Positions 14,797 to 23,970 of a DNA stretch of 39,828 nt are shown here, in pieces. A program made the position numbers and the translations under genes. This DNA comes from Nitrospirota bacterium (GTDB lineage Bacteria > Nitrospirota > 9FT-COMBO-42-15 > HDB-SIOI813). Below the pieces are notes generated by a model that worked only from the letters and a program-made list of their open reading frames with translations, was not told where the DNA came from and searched no databases. Position 1 is the stretch's first letter; each line of letters opens with the position of its first letter. The stretch spans positions 1-39,828 of the forward strand of contig JACRHF010000047.1 of assembly GCA_016217665.1 (NCBI GenBank). Direction: 5' to 3'.

Positions 14797-16011
14797 ATGA
14801 AGATTACCCATATGAAGATTAGAAGAAGAGTAAGATTTTTTTCTCTGATAGCGGCGCTTGTTATCTTTTTAAATCTTGCGAACAATGTCCTGGCAGAGGA
14901 GAATAGCCCGGACAACAGTGAGAAGACCCCCTATACCATCAGGAAGGGCGACACCCTGTGGGATATCTCAGAAGGGCATCTTAAAAATCCATTTCTGTGG
15001 CCCTCCATCTGGGAGAAAAACAGGTATATCAAGAATCCGGACCTGATATATCCAGGGCGCCTGCTGGTAATGCCCTACGGGCCTTTTCTTAAGGCCCCTG
15101 AAAGTGGGGAGACGGAGGTGCCGCAGGGGCCTCCTGAGTCCGAAGTTGAGTCCGAGGTATGGTCCCTTGTTTCAGCTCCCGCTCCTGCTTCTCAGGAGGA
15201 GAGCTCAACCCCTGCGCCCCCGCCTGCACCTCTGGAGCCCATTTCACCCCCTGTGCCAGTTTCCCCGCCTTCTCCTTCCGTACATCGGGCCGTACCTCAG
15301 GCCGTATCTCCGGAGCCAAAGGCGGAAGCAAAGGCCTCCATGGCGCCGGCATCGTTCTCAATAATTTCTCAGAGAGGCAGGATGACTCTGACAGCGCTGG
15401 CAGATGCGAGTGGTTATATTACCGACAGTATTGAGAATTCCGGGATGATCACGGCTTCCCCGGAAGAGAAGGTCCTGTTTGCCGATGGCGATAATGTCAC
15501 GCTCCTTTTAAAGGACAAGGCCTCTGTCGGGGACCGGTTTACGATCTTTCAGCCGCCGGCGCCTGTCTCCCATCCGAAGACAGGAAAGAGGGTGGGTATG
15601 CTGTTTGTCCCTGTTGGGGAGATAGAGATTACCGGGGTTCAGGGAAGGGACGCCGAGGGCAGGATCATAAAATCCTACACCTATTCATCCCAGGGAGATT
15701 ATATACAACCCTACAGACCATCCGCCCCTGCTGCCAAGTCGGGGAAGACAGTCCCTGACCTTTCCGGGTATATTATAGAATCTCACGAAGGTAAGATGTT
15801 GAATGCGGAATACAGCATTGTGTATCTGGACAGAGGCGCATCGGATGGTGTCATTCCAGGGACAACCTTCTATGTTATTGAAGAAGAGCGTCATGATGTT
15901 GTCGGTGAGTTAAGGGTAATCTCGGTGCAGGCCGCAACATCGACTGCCCTGGTGACAAAGAGTGTGGAACCCTTTGACATCGGCAGTAAGATTGTAACCT
16001 TGGCAAAGTAA
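14797..16011 (+). CDS. Secreted LysM-domain envelope protein
   Basis: The 404-residue protein has an N-terminal signal segment (arginine-rich start, hydrophobic to about residue 31, ending VLAEE). A LysM domain at about 46-92 reads YTIRKGDTLWDIS...NPDLIYPGRLLVMP, so it should bind peptidoglycan. A proline/alanine/serine-rich linker spans about 103-185, and a C-terminal region of about 210 residues with repeated beta-rich segments matches no family I can name. AAAGGACAGG precedes the ATG at 14797; a second ATG at 14812 is possible. It starts 32 bases after the tRNA and may be read from the same promoter. Confidence 0.82.
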   Translation: MKITHMKIRRRVRFFSLIAALVIFLNLANNVLAEENSPDNSEKTPYTIRKGDTLWDISEGHLKNPFLWPSIWEKNRYIKNPDLIYPGRLLVMPYGPFLKAPESGETEVPQGPPESEVESEVWSLVSAPAPASQEESSTPAPPPAPLEPISPPVPVSPPSPSVHRAVPQAVSPEPKAEAKASMAPASFSIISQRGRMTLTALADASGYITDSIENSGMITASPEEKVLFADGDNVTLLLKDKASVGDRFTIFQPPAPVSHPKTGKRVGMLFVPVGEIEITGVQGRDAEGRIIKSYTYSSQGDYIQPYRPSAPAAKSGKTVPDLSGYIIESHEGKMLNAEYSIVYLDRGASDGVIPGTTFYVIEEERHDVVGELRVISVQAATSTALVTKSVEPFDIGSKIVTLAK

Positions 16012-16057
16012 GAGAACCCATCTAAGGGCTATTCAATCTCTCAATTCAACAATACTG

Positions 16058-17170
16058 ATGACTATGGAAAAGCATTACTTATGGCTAATGCTCGCCCGTA
16101 TCCTTAAGAACAGGGGGGTGCTATCCAGGAGACTGATAGAACGATTCTCTGACCCGGAGACGATATTTTCGGCGTCTATGGAGGAGTTGTGCCATATTGA
16201 GGGGGTTACTGAAGATGTGGCTGCGGAGATCAAATCCACCAGGCCTCCCGGAGGGGATATCCGGGATGAGATAAAAAAGATAGAGGATAGCGGCTGCCGG
16301 TTTATACCTATGAACCATCCTGACTATCCGGACCGGCTGAAGGATATTCATGATCCGCCCCTCTTTTTATACCTGAAGGGCCGCCTGGACCCGCAGGATT
16401 CTTATGCCATAGCCATGGTAGGCACCCGGAGGCCTACCACCTATGGAAGGAGGGTGGCAGAGATGCTCGCAGGCGAGCTCTCCTCAGCAGGCTTCACGAT
16501 CGTCAGCGGCATGGCACGGGGTATAGACAGCGTTGCCCATAGGGCGGCACTCAAGGCTGGTGGACGGAGTATCGGGGTCTTAGGGTGCGGGATTGACATT
16601 GTATATCCGGGAGAAAACACCCCGCTCTTTACAGAGATGGCGGAGAGAGGGGCCATTATTTCAGAATTTCCTGTAGGGACCGGACCTGAGAAGAAGAACT
16701 TTCCACAGAGAAACCGGGTCATCAGCGGTCTGTCCCTTGGGACCGTTGTGATCGAGGCGGCAGAGAGGAGCGGTTCTCTCATTACAACAAGGTTTGCACT
16801 GGAACAGGGGCGTGAGGTCTTTGCCGTGCCCGGGGATATCAATTCTGAGATGAGCATGGGGGCGAATAACCTGATCAAGCAGGGGGCCAAACTGGTCACA
16901 AATACCGGGGATATTTTGGAAGAGTTTGCGCAACTGTTGACGCATCCGTTAAAACATGATATCAGAAATAGCTCAACAGACGACAGGTCTCTTTCCGGCG
17001 ATGAAGGGGGTATATATGAAAGGATCACGCTGCAGCCTAAGCATGTGGATCAGATCATCGTCGAGAGCGGTGTTGCGCCCCAAAAGGTGATGCAGCTTCT
17101 GCTCGGTCTTGAGATAAAGGGGTTCGTAGAACAGTTGCCCGGGAATTGTTATGTAAAGGCCGTCTTGTAA
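16058..17170 (+). CDS. dprA: DNA-processing protein DprA
   Basis: DprA binds single-stranded DNA and loads RecA during natural transformation, and is also common in non-transformable bacteria. The 370-residue protein has an N-terminal helix-hairpin-helix/SAM-like region, then the Rossmann-like core with MVGTRRPTTYGR near residue 123, SGMARGIDSVAHRAAL near residue 150, VLGCGIDIVYPGEN and FPQRNRVISGLS. A C-terminal winged-helix-like domain (about 315-370) contains VAPQKVMQLLLGLEIKG. The ATG at 16058 is followed two codons later by another; neither has a clear ribosome-binding site. topA lies 64 bases downstream, the usual dprA-topA order. Confidence 0.95.
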   Translation: MTMEKHYLWLMLARILKNRGVLSRRLIERFSDPETIFSASMEELCHIEGVTEDVAAEIKSTRPPGGDIRDEIKKIEDSGCRFIPMNHPDYPDRLKDIHDPPLFLYLKGRLDPQDSYAIAMVGTRRPTTYGRRVAEMLAGELSSAGFTIVSGMARGIDSVAHRAALKAGGRSIGVLGCGIDIVYPGENTPLFTEMAERGAIISEFPVGTGPEKKNFPQRNRVISGLSLGTVVIEAAERSGSLITTRFALEQGREVFAVPGDINSEMSMGANNLIKQGAKLVTNTGDILEEFAQLLTHPLKHDIRNSSTDDRSLSGDEGGIYERITLQPKHVDQIIVESGVAPQKVMQLLLGLEIKGFVEQLPGNCYVKAVL

Positions 17171-17234
17171 CTTGTAAAAAGGCATTCAGGGAAAAATTGC
17201 TGATATGAACAATATAAGAGAGGATCAATAAAAC

Positions 17235-19478
17235 ATGGCAAAATCGCTAATCATAGTCGAATCTCCTTCCAAGGCCAGGACCATTACCAAATACCTGGGG
17301 AAAAAATATAATGTCATTGCCTCGGTCGGTCATGTAAAGGACCTCCCCGCAAGCAAGCTTGGAGTGGACATCGAGAATAATTTTGAACCGGACTATACCA
17401 CCATCAAGGGAAAGGCGAAGGTCCTGACAGAGATCAAAAAGGCGGCAAAATCAGCGGATGCTATATTCCTGGGACCGGACCCTGACCGGGAAGGGGAGGC
17501 CATCGCCTGGCATATTGCCCGCGAGTTAAGCGGGGACAGGGAAAATGTCTACCGGGTCCTCTTCCATGAGATCACAGAAAAGGCCATTAAAGAGGCATTG
17601 AAAAGCCCGTCCAGAATTGATATGCACAAGGTGAATGCCCAGCAGGCGCGCCGCATCCTTGACCGCATTGTCGGATACAAGTTAAGCCCGCTCCTTTGGG
17701 ATAAGGTACGCCGCGGACTCAGCGCGGGCCGGGTGCAATCCGTAGCCGTACGCCTCATCTGTGATCTGGAGCGGGAGATTGAGCAGTTCGTATCTGAGGA
17801 GTACTGGTCTGTTCATGCGAAGGTGAAGGGGGAGGTCCCGCCCCCTTTTGAGATAAAATTGATCAAGTGCCGCAATGAAGAGATCCAGATCCCGAATCAG
17901 GCCGAGGCAGAGAGGATAAAGACGGCCCTCTCCGGCTGTGATTATATTGTCAAATCGATTGAGAGGAAGGAGAGAAAGAAGAATCCCCTCCCGCCCTTTA
18001 CGACCAGTAAACTTCAGCAAGAGGCGGCACGAAGGCTGCGATTTACAGCGAAGAAGACCATGGTCATAGCCCAGCAGCTCTATGAAGGATTGGAGATAGG
18101 GGAGGAAGGGCCTGCTGGGCTGATCACCTATATGAGAACGGATTCGGTGCGGGTATCTAAGGATGCGCAGGCAGAGGCCAGGGGCTACATCAAACGCAAT
18201 ATCGGCTCTGAGTATCTTCCGGACAGGGCGGTTGAATATAAGAACAAAAAGGGGATACAGGATGCCCATGAGGCTATCCGGCCAACGTCTGCCTCCCGCA
18301 CCCCCGAAATGATAAAGAACCATGTCGACAAAGATACCTATAATCTGTACAAACTTATCTGGAACAGATTCATTGCCTGTCAGATGAGTCCCGCGATCCT
18401 GGATACAACAACTGTTGACATTGAGGCCGGCGACTATCTCCTCCGCGCCGCCGGGTCTGTCATAAAGTTTGCCGGTTTCATGAAACTCTATGAAGAGGCC
18501 CGGGATGAGTCTGAACCGGTGCCGGAAGGAGAGGAGGGGATCATCCCTGCCCTGAGAGAGGGAGAGCGCCTCGGCCTGTTAGGCATCGAACCACGTCAGC
18601 ACTTCACCCAGCCGCCGGCGCGCTATACCGAGGCGACCCTGATCAAGGAGCTTGAGGAAAAGGGGATCGGCCGCCCCAGCACCTATGCGGCGATCCTGTC
18701 TACTATCCAGGATCGCAAGTATGCGGAGAAGAGGGAGGGGAAGTTTTATCCTACCGAACTCGGTATCCTGGTGAATGACCTGCTGGTAAAACACTTTCAG
18801 GAGCTTATTGATGTTACGTTTACGGCAAAGATGGAAGAGGAGCTTGATGAGATAGAAGAGGGGAGGCATGAGTGGACAGAGGCCGTAGGAGATTTTTACC
18901 GGCCTTTTAGCCAGCACCTGGAGAAGGCGCAGAAAGAGATGCGCAATGTCAAGAAGGAAGAGACCCCCACGGATATTACGTGTGAGAAGTGCGGGGGCAA
19001 GATGGTGATCAAGTGGGGGAAATTGGGATATTTCCTTGCCTGTTCTGCCTACCCGGAGTGTAAGAACACGACGGAATTTAAGAGGAGGGAAGACGGGAGC
19101 ATTGAGGTCGTCCGTGAAGAGGGGACCGGTGAGAGCTGTCCGGCGTGTGGTTCCCCCATGGTCATCAAGAGCGGCCGATTCGGAAAGTTTCTTGCATGTT
19201 CCGGTTACCCGGCCTGTAAGACGACAAAACCTCTGACAACTGGTGTCAAATGCCCTGAACCGGGCTGTACCGGGGAGATCACAGAGAAGAGGAGTAAAAG
19301 GGGGAAGGTCTTTTATTCCTGCACAAGGTATCCGGATTGCAAGTTTGCGACGTGGGATAAACCGCTTTCGCAACCCTGTCCACAATGCGGGGCCCCATTC
19401 CTCGTAGAAAAGAGGAGGCGGGGAGGAGAGAGCCAGAGGGCATGCGTCAGGAAAGGGTGTGGATATAAGGAAGAATGA
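17235..19478 (+). CDS. topA: DNA topoisomerase I (type IA)
   Basis: TopA relaxes negative supercoils by cutting one DNA strand. The 747-residue protein begins with the TOPRIM domain (SLIIVESPSKARTI, and DPDREGEAIAWH near residue 84). The catalytic tyrosine is Tyr299 in TYMRTDS, and GIGRPSTYA appears near residue 478. The C-terminus has four zinc-ribbon-type modules between about 580 and 745 (CEKC...CPAC...CPEPGC...CPQC), a common arrangement for bacterial TopA. Its stop overlaps the trmFO start (ATGA), so the two are translationally coupled. All essential motifs are intact. Confidence 0.98.
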   Translation: MAKSLIIVESPSKARTITKYLGKKYNVIASVGHVKDLPASKLGVDIENNFEPDYTTIKGKAKVLTEIKKAAKSADAIFLGPDPDREGEAIAWHIARELSGDRENVYRVLFHEITEKAIKEALKSPSRIDMHKVNAQQARRILDRIVGYKLSPLLWDKVRRGLSAGRVQSVAVRLICDLEREIEQFVSEEYWSVHAKVKGEVPPPFEIKLIKCRNEEIQIPNQAEAERIKTALSGCDYIVKSIERKERKKNPLPPFTTSKLQQEAARRLRFTAKKTMVIAQQLYEGLEIGEEGPAGLITYMRTDSVRVSKDAQAEARGYIKRNIGSEYLPDRAVEYKNKKGIQDAHEAIRPTSASRTPEMIKNHVDKDTYNLYKLIWNRFIACQMSPAILDTTTVDIEAGDYLLRAAGSVIKFAGFMKLYEEARDESEPVPEGEEGIIPALREGERLGLLGIEPRQHFTQPPARYTEATLIKELEEKGIGRPSTYAAILSTIQDRKYAEKREGKFYPTELGILVNDLLVKHFQELIDVTFTAKMEEELDEIEEGRHEWTEAVGDFYRPFSQHLEKAQKEMRNVKKEETPTDITCEKCGGKMVIKWGKLGYFLACSAYPECKNTTEFKRREDGSIEVVREEGTGESCPACGSPMVIKSGRFGKFLACSGYPACKTTKPLTTGVKCPEPGCTGEITEKRSKRGKVFYSCTRYPDCKFATWDKPLSQPCPQCGAPFLVEKRRRGGESQRACVRKGCGYKEE

Positions 19479-20791
19479 AACCTGAACTCGTAATTATAGG
19501 GGGCGGGCTTGCAGGCTCTGAGGCCGCATGGCAGGCGGCAACGAGGGGTGTCCGGGTGCTCCTCTATGAGATGCGTCCGGGGAGGATGACAGAGGCCCAC
19601 AAGACCGGGGACCTGGCAGAGCTCGTCTGCAGCAACTCCCTTAAATCCGCTGAGATCGTTAATGCCCACGGTCTCCTGAAAGAAGAGCTTAGGATGCTTG
19701 GCTCCCTGATCATCCGGATTGCGGATAAGACAAGGGTCCCGGCAGGCTCTGCCCTTGCTGTTGACCGTAACCAATTCTCAAGGAGGGTCACAGAGGCCAT
19801 AGCCTCCCATCCCAACATAAAGATTATCCGGGAAGAGGTCATCGAGCCCTCGTTTGAGGTCCCTGTGATCGTGGCCACCGGCCCCCTCACGTCAGACAGG
19901 CTGATAGCGGGCCTGCAAAGGATTATACAGGAGGAACTGATCTATTTCTATGATGCCATCGCACCGGTGATCAACGGCAGCAGTATCAATGAAGAGATCG
20001 CCTTCAGGGCCTCACGGTATGATAAGGGGGGTGCTGATTATATCAATTGTCCGATGGGCAAAGAAGAGTATGAACATTTTTATAACATGCTCATTGCCGC
20101 AGATAAGGCAACGTTGAGAGAGTTTGAGGCGATACCCTATTTTGAGGGGTGTATGCCTGTAGAGGCCATGGCAGAACGGGGCAGGGATACCTTAGTCTAC
20201 GGTCCCTTAAAACCTGTAGGGCTTAAAGACCCCCGGAGTGGAGAACCCCCCTATGCCGTGGTTCAGTTGCGGCAGGAAGACAGATTTGGGCAGGCCTATA
20301 ACATGGTTGGATTTCAGACGAGGCTGAAATGGCCTGAACAGAAAAGGGTCTTCAGGATGATCCCGGGGCTTGAGCACGCCGAGTTCCTCCGTTACGGGAG
20401 TCTGCACCGGAATACCTTTATTAATTCCCCCCTGCTCCTGGATCACTCCCTGAGGCTGAAGAGGGAGGGTAACATCTATATGGCCGGTCAGATCATCGGC
20501 GTGGAGGGATACACAGAGTCTGTTGCCATGGGACTTTTAGCCGGATTAGCGGCAACGGCACACCTGCGGGGAGAGGAATTTATACCCCCGCCGGACACGA
20601 CTGGTGTAGGCGGACTGCTGAATTACGTGACAACCGGCTCCCTCTCGGGATTCCAGCCTATGAATATAAACTGGGGGCTCTTCCCCCCCCTCCCCCTGAA
20701 GGCAAAGGATAAAGGGGCATACCGGGAGAAAGTGGCCGAAAGGGCTATGAAAGACATTGAGAAATGGAAGAGGCAATTGAAGGTTTTATAA
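19475..20791 (+). CDS. trmFO: Methylenetetrahydrofolate-tRNA-(uracil-5-)-methyltransferase
   Basis: TrmFO makes 5-methyluridine at position 54 of tRNA using methylenetetrahydrofolate and FAD. The 438-residue protein starts with the FAD-binding IIGGGLAGSEAAWQAA motif, continues with LYEMRPGRMTEAHKT, the CSNSLKS segment with its conserved cysteine, and ends with GQIIGVEGYTESVAMGLLAG, characteristic of the GidA/TrmFO family. The shorter length and the CSNSLKS motif separate it from MnmG. It overlaps topA by four bases and xerC by 28 bases, forming a tight topA-trmFO-xerC unit. Confidence 0.97.
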   Translation: MKPELVIIGGGLAGSEAAWQAATRGVRVLLYEMRPGRMTEAHKTGDLAELVCSNSLKSAEIVNAHGLLKEELRMLGSLIIRIADKTRVPAGSALAVDRNQFSRRVTEAIASHPNIKIIREEVIEPSFEVPVIVATGPLTSDRLIAGLQRIIQEELIYFYDAIAPVINGSSINEEIAFRASRYDKGGADYINCPMGKEEYEHFYNMLIAADKATLREFEAIPYFEGCMPVEAMAERGRDTLVYGPLKPVGLKDPRSGEPPYAVVQLRQEDRFGQAYNMVGFQTRLKWPEQKRVFRMIPGLEHAEFLRYGSLHRNTFINSPLLLDHSLRLKREGNIYMAGQIIGVEGYTESVAMGLLAGLAATAHLRGEEFIPPPDTTGVGGLLNYVTTGSLSGFQPMNINWGLFPPLPLKAKDKGAYREKVAERAMKDIEKWKRQLKVL

Positions 20792-21678
20792 GATATCTCT
20801 CTGCGGAGAGGAATATGTCCCCGCATACTGTGAGGAATTATCTCTCCGATCTTTCCCAATTTGGAGAATTTCTCAAAAGGGTGCTGAAAAGGGAGAGGCT
20901 CTCTGTAGAAGACCTTCACACGATTGACCACATCACCATCAGGGCCTTTCTGTCGAACCTCTCTGACAAAGGGACGGGCAAGACATCTTTGGCAAGAAAG
21001 GTCTCTGCGCTCAGGACGTTTTTTAACTACCTCTGCCGGGAGTCGAAGATGACTAGTAACCCCGGGAAGATGGTCTCGACCCCTAAGAAAGAAAGGCGCC
21101 TTCCCAGGTTTTTATCGGTGGATGAGATGGAGAGGCTGTTGAGCACGCTTTCTGATGAAGGGCCATTGAGGACGAGGGACAGGGCCATATTAGAGACGTT
21201 CTATTCCTCCGGGCTCAGGATTGGAGAAGTCGTCGCCCTCGACATCGGAGATGTAAACTTTACAGAGCACCTGATCCGGGTGAAGGGGAAAGGACGGAAG
21301 GAGAGGATTGTGCCAATCGTGGTAAGGGCCCTTGAGGCGATCCTGGAATGTCTGAAAATCCCCCTCACTCCCCCTTTATTAAAGGGGGAAAGAGGACAGC
21401 CGCTCTTTTTGAACAAGTACGGAAAGAGGATTACGACAAGAAGTGTTCATAGGATCGTGGAGAGGTATAAAAGACTTGGTGGGTTTTGGGATATTACCCC
21501 GCACTCTATCCGGCATTCTTTTGCCACCCATATCCTTGATGGCGGGGCCGACCTCCGTTCAGTCCAGGAGATGCTCGGACATGCGAACCTCTCCACCACG
21601 CAGCGGTACACGCATCTCAGCATGGATAAGCTGATGGAGGTCTATGACAAGGCCCATCCGAGAGGGAAGAAGCAATGA
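20764..21678 (+). CDS. xerC: Tyrosine recombinase XerC, carrying an in-frame palindromic repeat
   Basis: XerC/D recombinases resolve chromosome dimers at dif. The 304-residue protein has the N-terminal SAM-like core-binding domain (FIRYLSAERNMSPHTVRNY) and the catalytic domain with Arg in SGLRIGE, Lys in GKGRKER, HSIRHSFATH, LGHANLSTTQRYTH and the nucleophilic Tyr in that last motif. Between the helix before the PLFLN strand and that strand, residues about 198-212 (IPLTPPLLKGERG) are encoded by a palindromic repeat (about 21356-21396). The catalytic residues are intact, so the protein is probably active. It overlaps trmFO by 28 bases. XerC rather than XerD is chosen from the gene order. Confidence 0.92.
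   Translation: MEEAIEGFIRYLSAERNMSPHTVRNYLSDLSQFGEFLKRVLKRERLSVEDLHTIDHITIRAFLSNLSDKGTGKTSLARKVSALRTFFNYLCRESKMTSNPGKMVSTPKKERRLPRFLSVDEMERLLSTLSDEGPLRTRDRAILETFYSSGLRIGEVVALDIGDVNFTEHLIRVKGKGRKERIVPIVVRALEAILECLKIPLTPPLLKGERGQPLFLNKYGKRITTRSVHRIVERYKRLGGFWDITPHSIRHSFATHILDGGADLRSVQEMLGHANLSTTQRYTHLSMDKLMEVYDKAHPRGKKQ
21356..21396. repeat. AATCCCCC-type palindromic repeat inside the xerC coding sequence
   Basis: The core CCCCCTTT-ATT-AAAGGGGG (21370-21388) is preceded by AATCCCCCTCACT and followed by a degenerate GAAAGAGGA, the same family as the copies at 3813, 9103 and 21779. It is translated as part of the XerC catalytic domain with no frame disruption. The right flank is more eroded than in lptD, which suggests an older insertion. 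Confidence 0.82.
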
Positions 21679-21700
21679 GTGATGTGTGATGAGCCATGAG

Positions 21701-21764
21701 TAGCCGCAGGCTTTAAGCCTGCGGGCTATGCAAGAAGCAGGTAGCGCCGGCCTTTATGGCCGGC
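21701..21764. repeat. Two linked palindromes after xerC (GCAGGCTTTAAGCCTGC and GCCGGCC type)
   Basis: TAGCCGCAGGCTTTAAGCCTGCGGGCTA (given here as positions 21701-21728) is a hairpin, followed by GCCGGCC-TTTAT-GGCCGGC at 21746-21764. The second hairpin matches the one between trpC and trpF, and the first resembles the sequence at 30374-30396 before nadE. These appear to be parts of one dispersed family. Confidence 0.78.
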
Positions 21765-21778
21765 TTAGTGAAGAAAAT

Positions 21779-21857
21779 AATCCCCCTTATTCCCCCTTTA
21801 GAAAAGGGGGAGATTCGCTTGTCCCCCCCCTTTAGAAAAGGGGGGCAAGGGGGGATT
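21779..21857. repeat. Compound AATCCCCC...GGGGGATT repeat before hslV
   Basis: Two CCCCCTTTAGAAAAGGGGG hairpins in tandem are enclosed by AATCCCCC on the left and GGGGGGATT on the right. It looks like one palindromic element inserted in, or duplicated beside, another copy. It ends about 40 bases before the chosen hslV start. Confidence 0.82.
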
Positions 21858-21898
21858 TGATCGGGGATGTTCAGATGGAAGGCAGAAAGGGAGGGAAG

Positions 21899-22426
21899 AT
21901 GGTTCGTAGCACGACGGTTGTGTGTGTCAGGCGTCATGACAAGGTGGCGATAGCAGGGGATGGACAGGTCACCGTAGGCAGCACGGTCATGAAGCAGAAT
22001 GCAAAAAAGATCAGGAGGATGTATAATGGCGCACTCCTCGCCGGGTTTGCCGGCGGGGCCGCTGATGCCCTGACGCTGTTCGAGAGGTTTGAGGGGAAAC
22101 TGGAGCAGTATCATGGGAATCTGATGCGTGCCGCCGTAGAGCTTGCCAAGGACTGGAGGACGGATAGGATCCTGAGGAGGCTTGAGGCGCTGATGTGCGT
22201 TGCGGATAGAAATTCCTCTTTAATTATCTCAGGCACAGGTGATATAATCGAGCCCGAAGACGGCATCATGGCGATAGGTTCAGGCGGTCCTTATGCCCTT
22301 GCGGCGGCAAGGGCCCTTATCCGGAATACGGAAATGGACGCAAAGGGGATTGCGGAAGAGGCCATGAAGATAACAGCAGGGATCTGCATCTATACCAACA
22401 GTGAGATCTCGATAGAAGAGCTGTGA
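21899..22426 (+). CDS. hslV: ATP-dependent protease subunit HslV
   Basis: HslV is the threonine peptidase of the HslVU (ClpQY) protease. From the ATG at 21899 (GGGAGGG just upstream) the protein is 175 residues and begins [12 protein letters not shown], with the catalytic threonine exposed after removal of a short propeptide. A TTG at 21857 would add 14 residues, partly from the repeat, and is rejected. The motifs [35 protein letters not shown] and [15 protein letters not shown] match the family closely. hslU follows after a palindromic repeat. Confidence 0.96.
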   Translation: MVRSTTVVCVRRHDKVAIAGDGQVTVGSTVMKQNAKKIRRMYNGALLAGFAGGAADALTLFERFEGKLEQYHGNLMRAAVELAKDWRTDRILRRLEALMCVADRNSSLIISGTGDIIEPEDGIMAIGSGGPYALAAARALIRNTEMDAKGIAEEAMKITAGICIYTNSEISIEEL

Positions 22427-22435
22427 TAAAGGAAC

Positions 22436-22502
22436 CAGGGGGTTCAAAGGTTTTTTAGAATTTCACTTGACCCCTCGGCCCCTTGACCCCTTGAACCCTT
22501 TG
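22436..22502. repeat. GGGTTCAAGG / TCACTTGACCCC palindromic repeat between hslV and hslU
   Basis: GGGGGTTCAAAGG is answered by CCCCTTGAACCCTTTG, with TCACTTGACCCCTCGGCCCC between them. It belongs to the same family as 23858-23947, 32172-32268 and 33718-33820. The left arm is shorter than in those copies. It begins within 10 bases of the hslV stop. Confidence 0.8.
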
Positions 22503-22514
22503 CAGGAGTAACTT

Positions 22515-23855
22515 GTGAGTGACTTTCTAACGCCAAGACAGATCGTAGAAGAACTCGACAAATATGTCATCGGACAGGCTAAGGCCAAGCGCGCGGTGGC
22601 GATTGCGCTCAGGACACGCTGGCGCCGGCAGAGGCTTTCAGAGGACCTCCGGGATGAGGTCATCCCGAAAAACATCATTATGATCGGTCCTACGGGCGTG
22701 GGTAAGACCGAGATATCGCGGCGCTTAGCCAGACTCTCACAGGCCCCTTTTATAAAGGTAGAGGCATCCAAGTTTACAGAGGTAGGATACGTGGGGAGGG
22801 ATGTCGAGTCTATCATACGGGACCTGACCCAGCTTGCCGTCAATATCGTTAAAGAAGACAAGACTCAGACAGTACAGGAAAAGGCGGGGCGCCAGGCGGA
22901 AGAGAGGATGCTCGACATTATGCTGCCCAGTCCCCCTCCACGACCGCCGCATGATTTTTCCACAGAGACCACAACCATAGATACCACGCGGGAGAAACTC
23001 CGGGCCCAGCTCAGGGAAGGGAGGCTCGATGACCGTTTAATAGAGCTGGATGTCAGAGAAAAGTCCGTCCCCTTCGGGGTTATATCCAATGTCGGGATGG
23101 AAGATCTGGAGATGAACCTGAAAGAGATGCTGGGCGGCCTCTTCCCCGGCAAGAGCAAGAAGAAGAGGGTTAAGGTCAAAGAGGCGCTGGGTATCCTGAC
23201 AGAGGAGGAGGTCCAAAAGTTAATAGACATGGATGAGGTGGTGAGGGAGGCGGTTACGAAGGTCGAGGAGTCAGGGATTGTGTTTCTCGACGAGATAGAC
23301 AAGATCGCAAACAGGGAGAGGGGCGCCGGCCCGGATGTGTCACGGGAAGGGGTCCAGCGCGACCTCCTGCCGGTCGTTGAGGGTTCTACCGTGACGACAA
23401 AATATGGTCCGGTACGGACGGATCATATCCTCTTTATTGCTGCAGGCGCATTTCATGTGACAAAGCCTTCGGATCTTATTCCGGAGCTTCAGGGCCGTTT
23501 TCCCATCAGGGTTGAGTTAGACTCTCTGGGAGAGAGGGACTTTATCCGTATCCTTACAGAACCGAGGGGTGCCCTGATTAAGCAGTACATTGCCCTGATG
23601 GGTGCGGAAGGGGTCGAACTCACATTCACAGAGGATGCGATCCGGGAGATCGCCGCTACCACGGTGGCGGTTAATGAGCGGATGGAGAATATAGGGGCGA
23701 GGAGGCTGTTTACCATCCTGGAGAAATTGCTGGATGAGATATCCTTTGATGCCTCCGATTTTCCGGAGAAAAGATTTATCATAGATGCCAAGTACGTACG
23801 GGAGCGGTTAGAGGGCATTGTGAAAGACCAGGACCTGAGCAGGTATATATTATAA
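22515..23855 (+). CDS. hslU: HslU ATPase subunit of the HslVU protease
   Basis: HslU is the AAA+ unfoldase that feeds substrates to HslV. The 446-residue protein starts at GTG 22515 with GCAGGAG upstream. It shows [16 protein letters not shown], Walker [10 protein letters not shown] near residue 58, the I-domain insertion, Walker B with [10 protein letters not shown] near residue 255, and the C-terminal sensor-2 region. It ends DLSRYIL, a hydrophobic tail that docks onto HslV. Length and motif order are standard. Confidence 0.97.
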   Translation: MSDFLTPRQIVEELDKYVIGQAKAKRAVAIALRTRWRRQRLSEDLRDEVIPKNIIMIGPTGVGKTEISRRLARLSQAPFIKVEASKFTEVGYVGRDVESIIRDLTQLAVNIVKEDKTQTVQEKAGRQAEERMLDIMLPSPPPRPPHDFSTETTTIDTTREKLRAQLREGRLDDRLIELDVREKSVPFGVISNVGMEDLEMNLKEMLGGLFPGKSKKKRVKVKEALGILTEEEVQKLIDMDEVVREAVTKVEESGIVFLDEIDKIANRERGAGPDVSREGVQRDLLPVVEGSTVTTKYGPVRTDHILFIAAGAFHVTKPSDLIPELQGRFPIRVELDSLGERDFIRILTEPRGALIKQYIALMGAEGVELTFTEDAIREIAATTVAVNERMENIGARRLFTILEKLLDEISFDASDFPEKRFIIDAKYVRERLEGIVKDQDLSRYIL

Positions 23856-23857
23856 AG

Positions 23858-23947
23858 GATTCGAGGGGCCGAGGGGTCAAGTGTCAAGGAATCAAGGGGT
23901 TTTAAGATTTTCACTTGACCCCTTGAACCCTTGACCCCTCGAACCCT
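23858..23947. repeat. GGGTCAAG...CTTGACCCC palindromic repeat between hslU and argB
   Basis: GGATTCGAGGGGCCGAGGGG and GTCAAG on the left face CTTGACCCCTTGAACCC and TTGACCCCTCGAACCCT on the right. The element spans about 90 bases starting three bases after the hslU stop. It is a full-length member of the family also found at 32172-32268 and 33718-33820. Confidence 0.85.
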
Positions 23948-23970
23948 ATTTTAAAAAGGAGATGGCTTAA

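Noticed and set aside
21857-21898. TTG start giving a 14-residue longer HslV
   Set aside because: It begins in the palindromic repeat, has a weak start codon, and the ATG at 21899 has a good ribosome-binding site and a normal short propeptide before the catalytic threonine.
22436-23947. Repeated GTCAAG/CTTGAC blocks as a possible CRISPR array
   Set aside because: Copies are palindromes separated by whole genes, with no regular spacers and no cas genes in the window.
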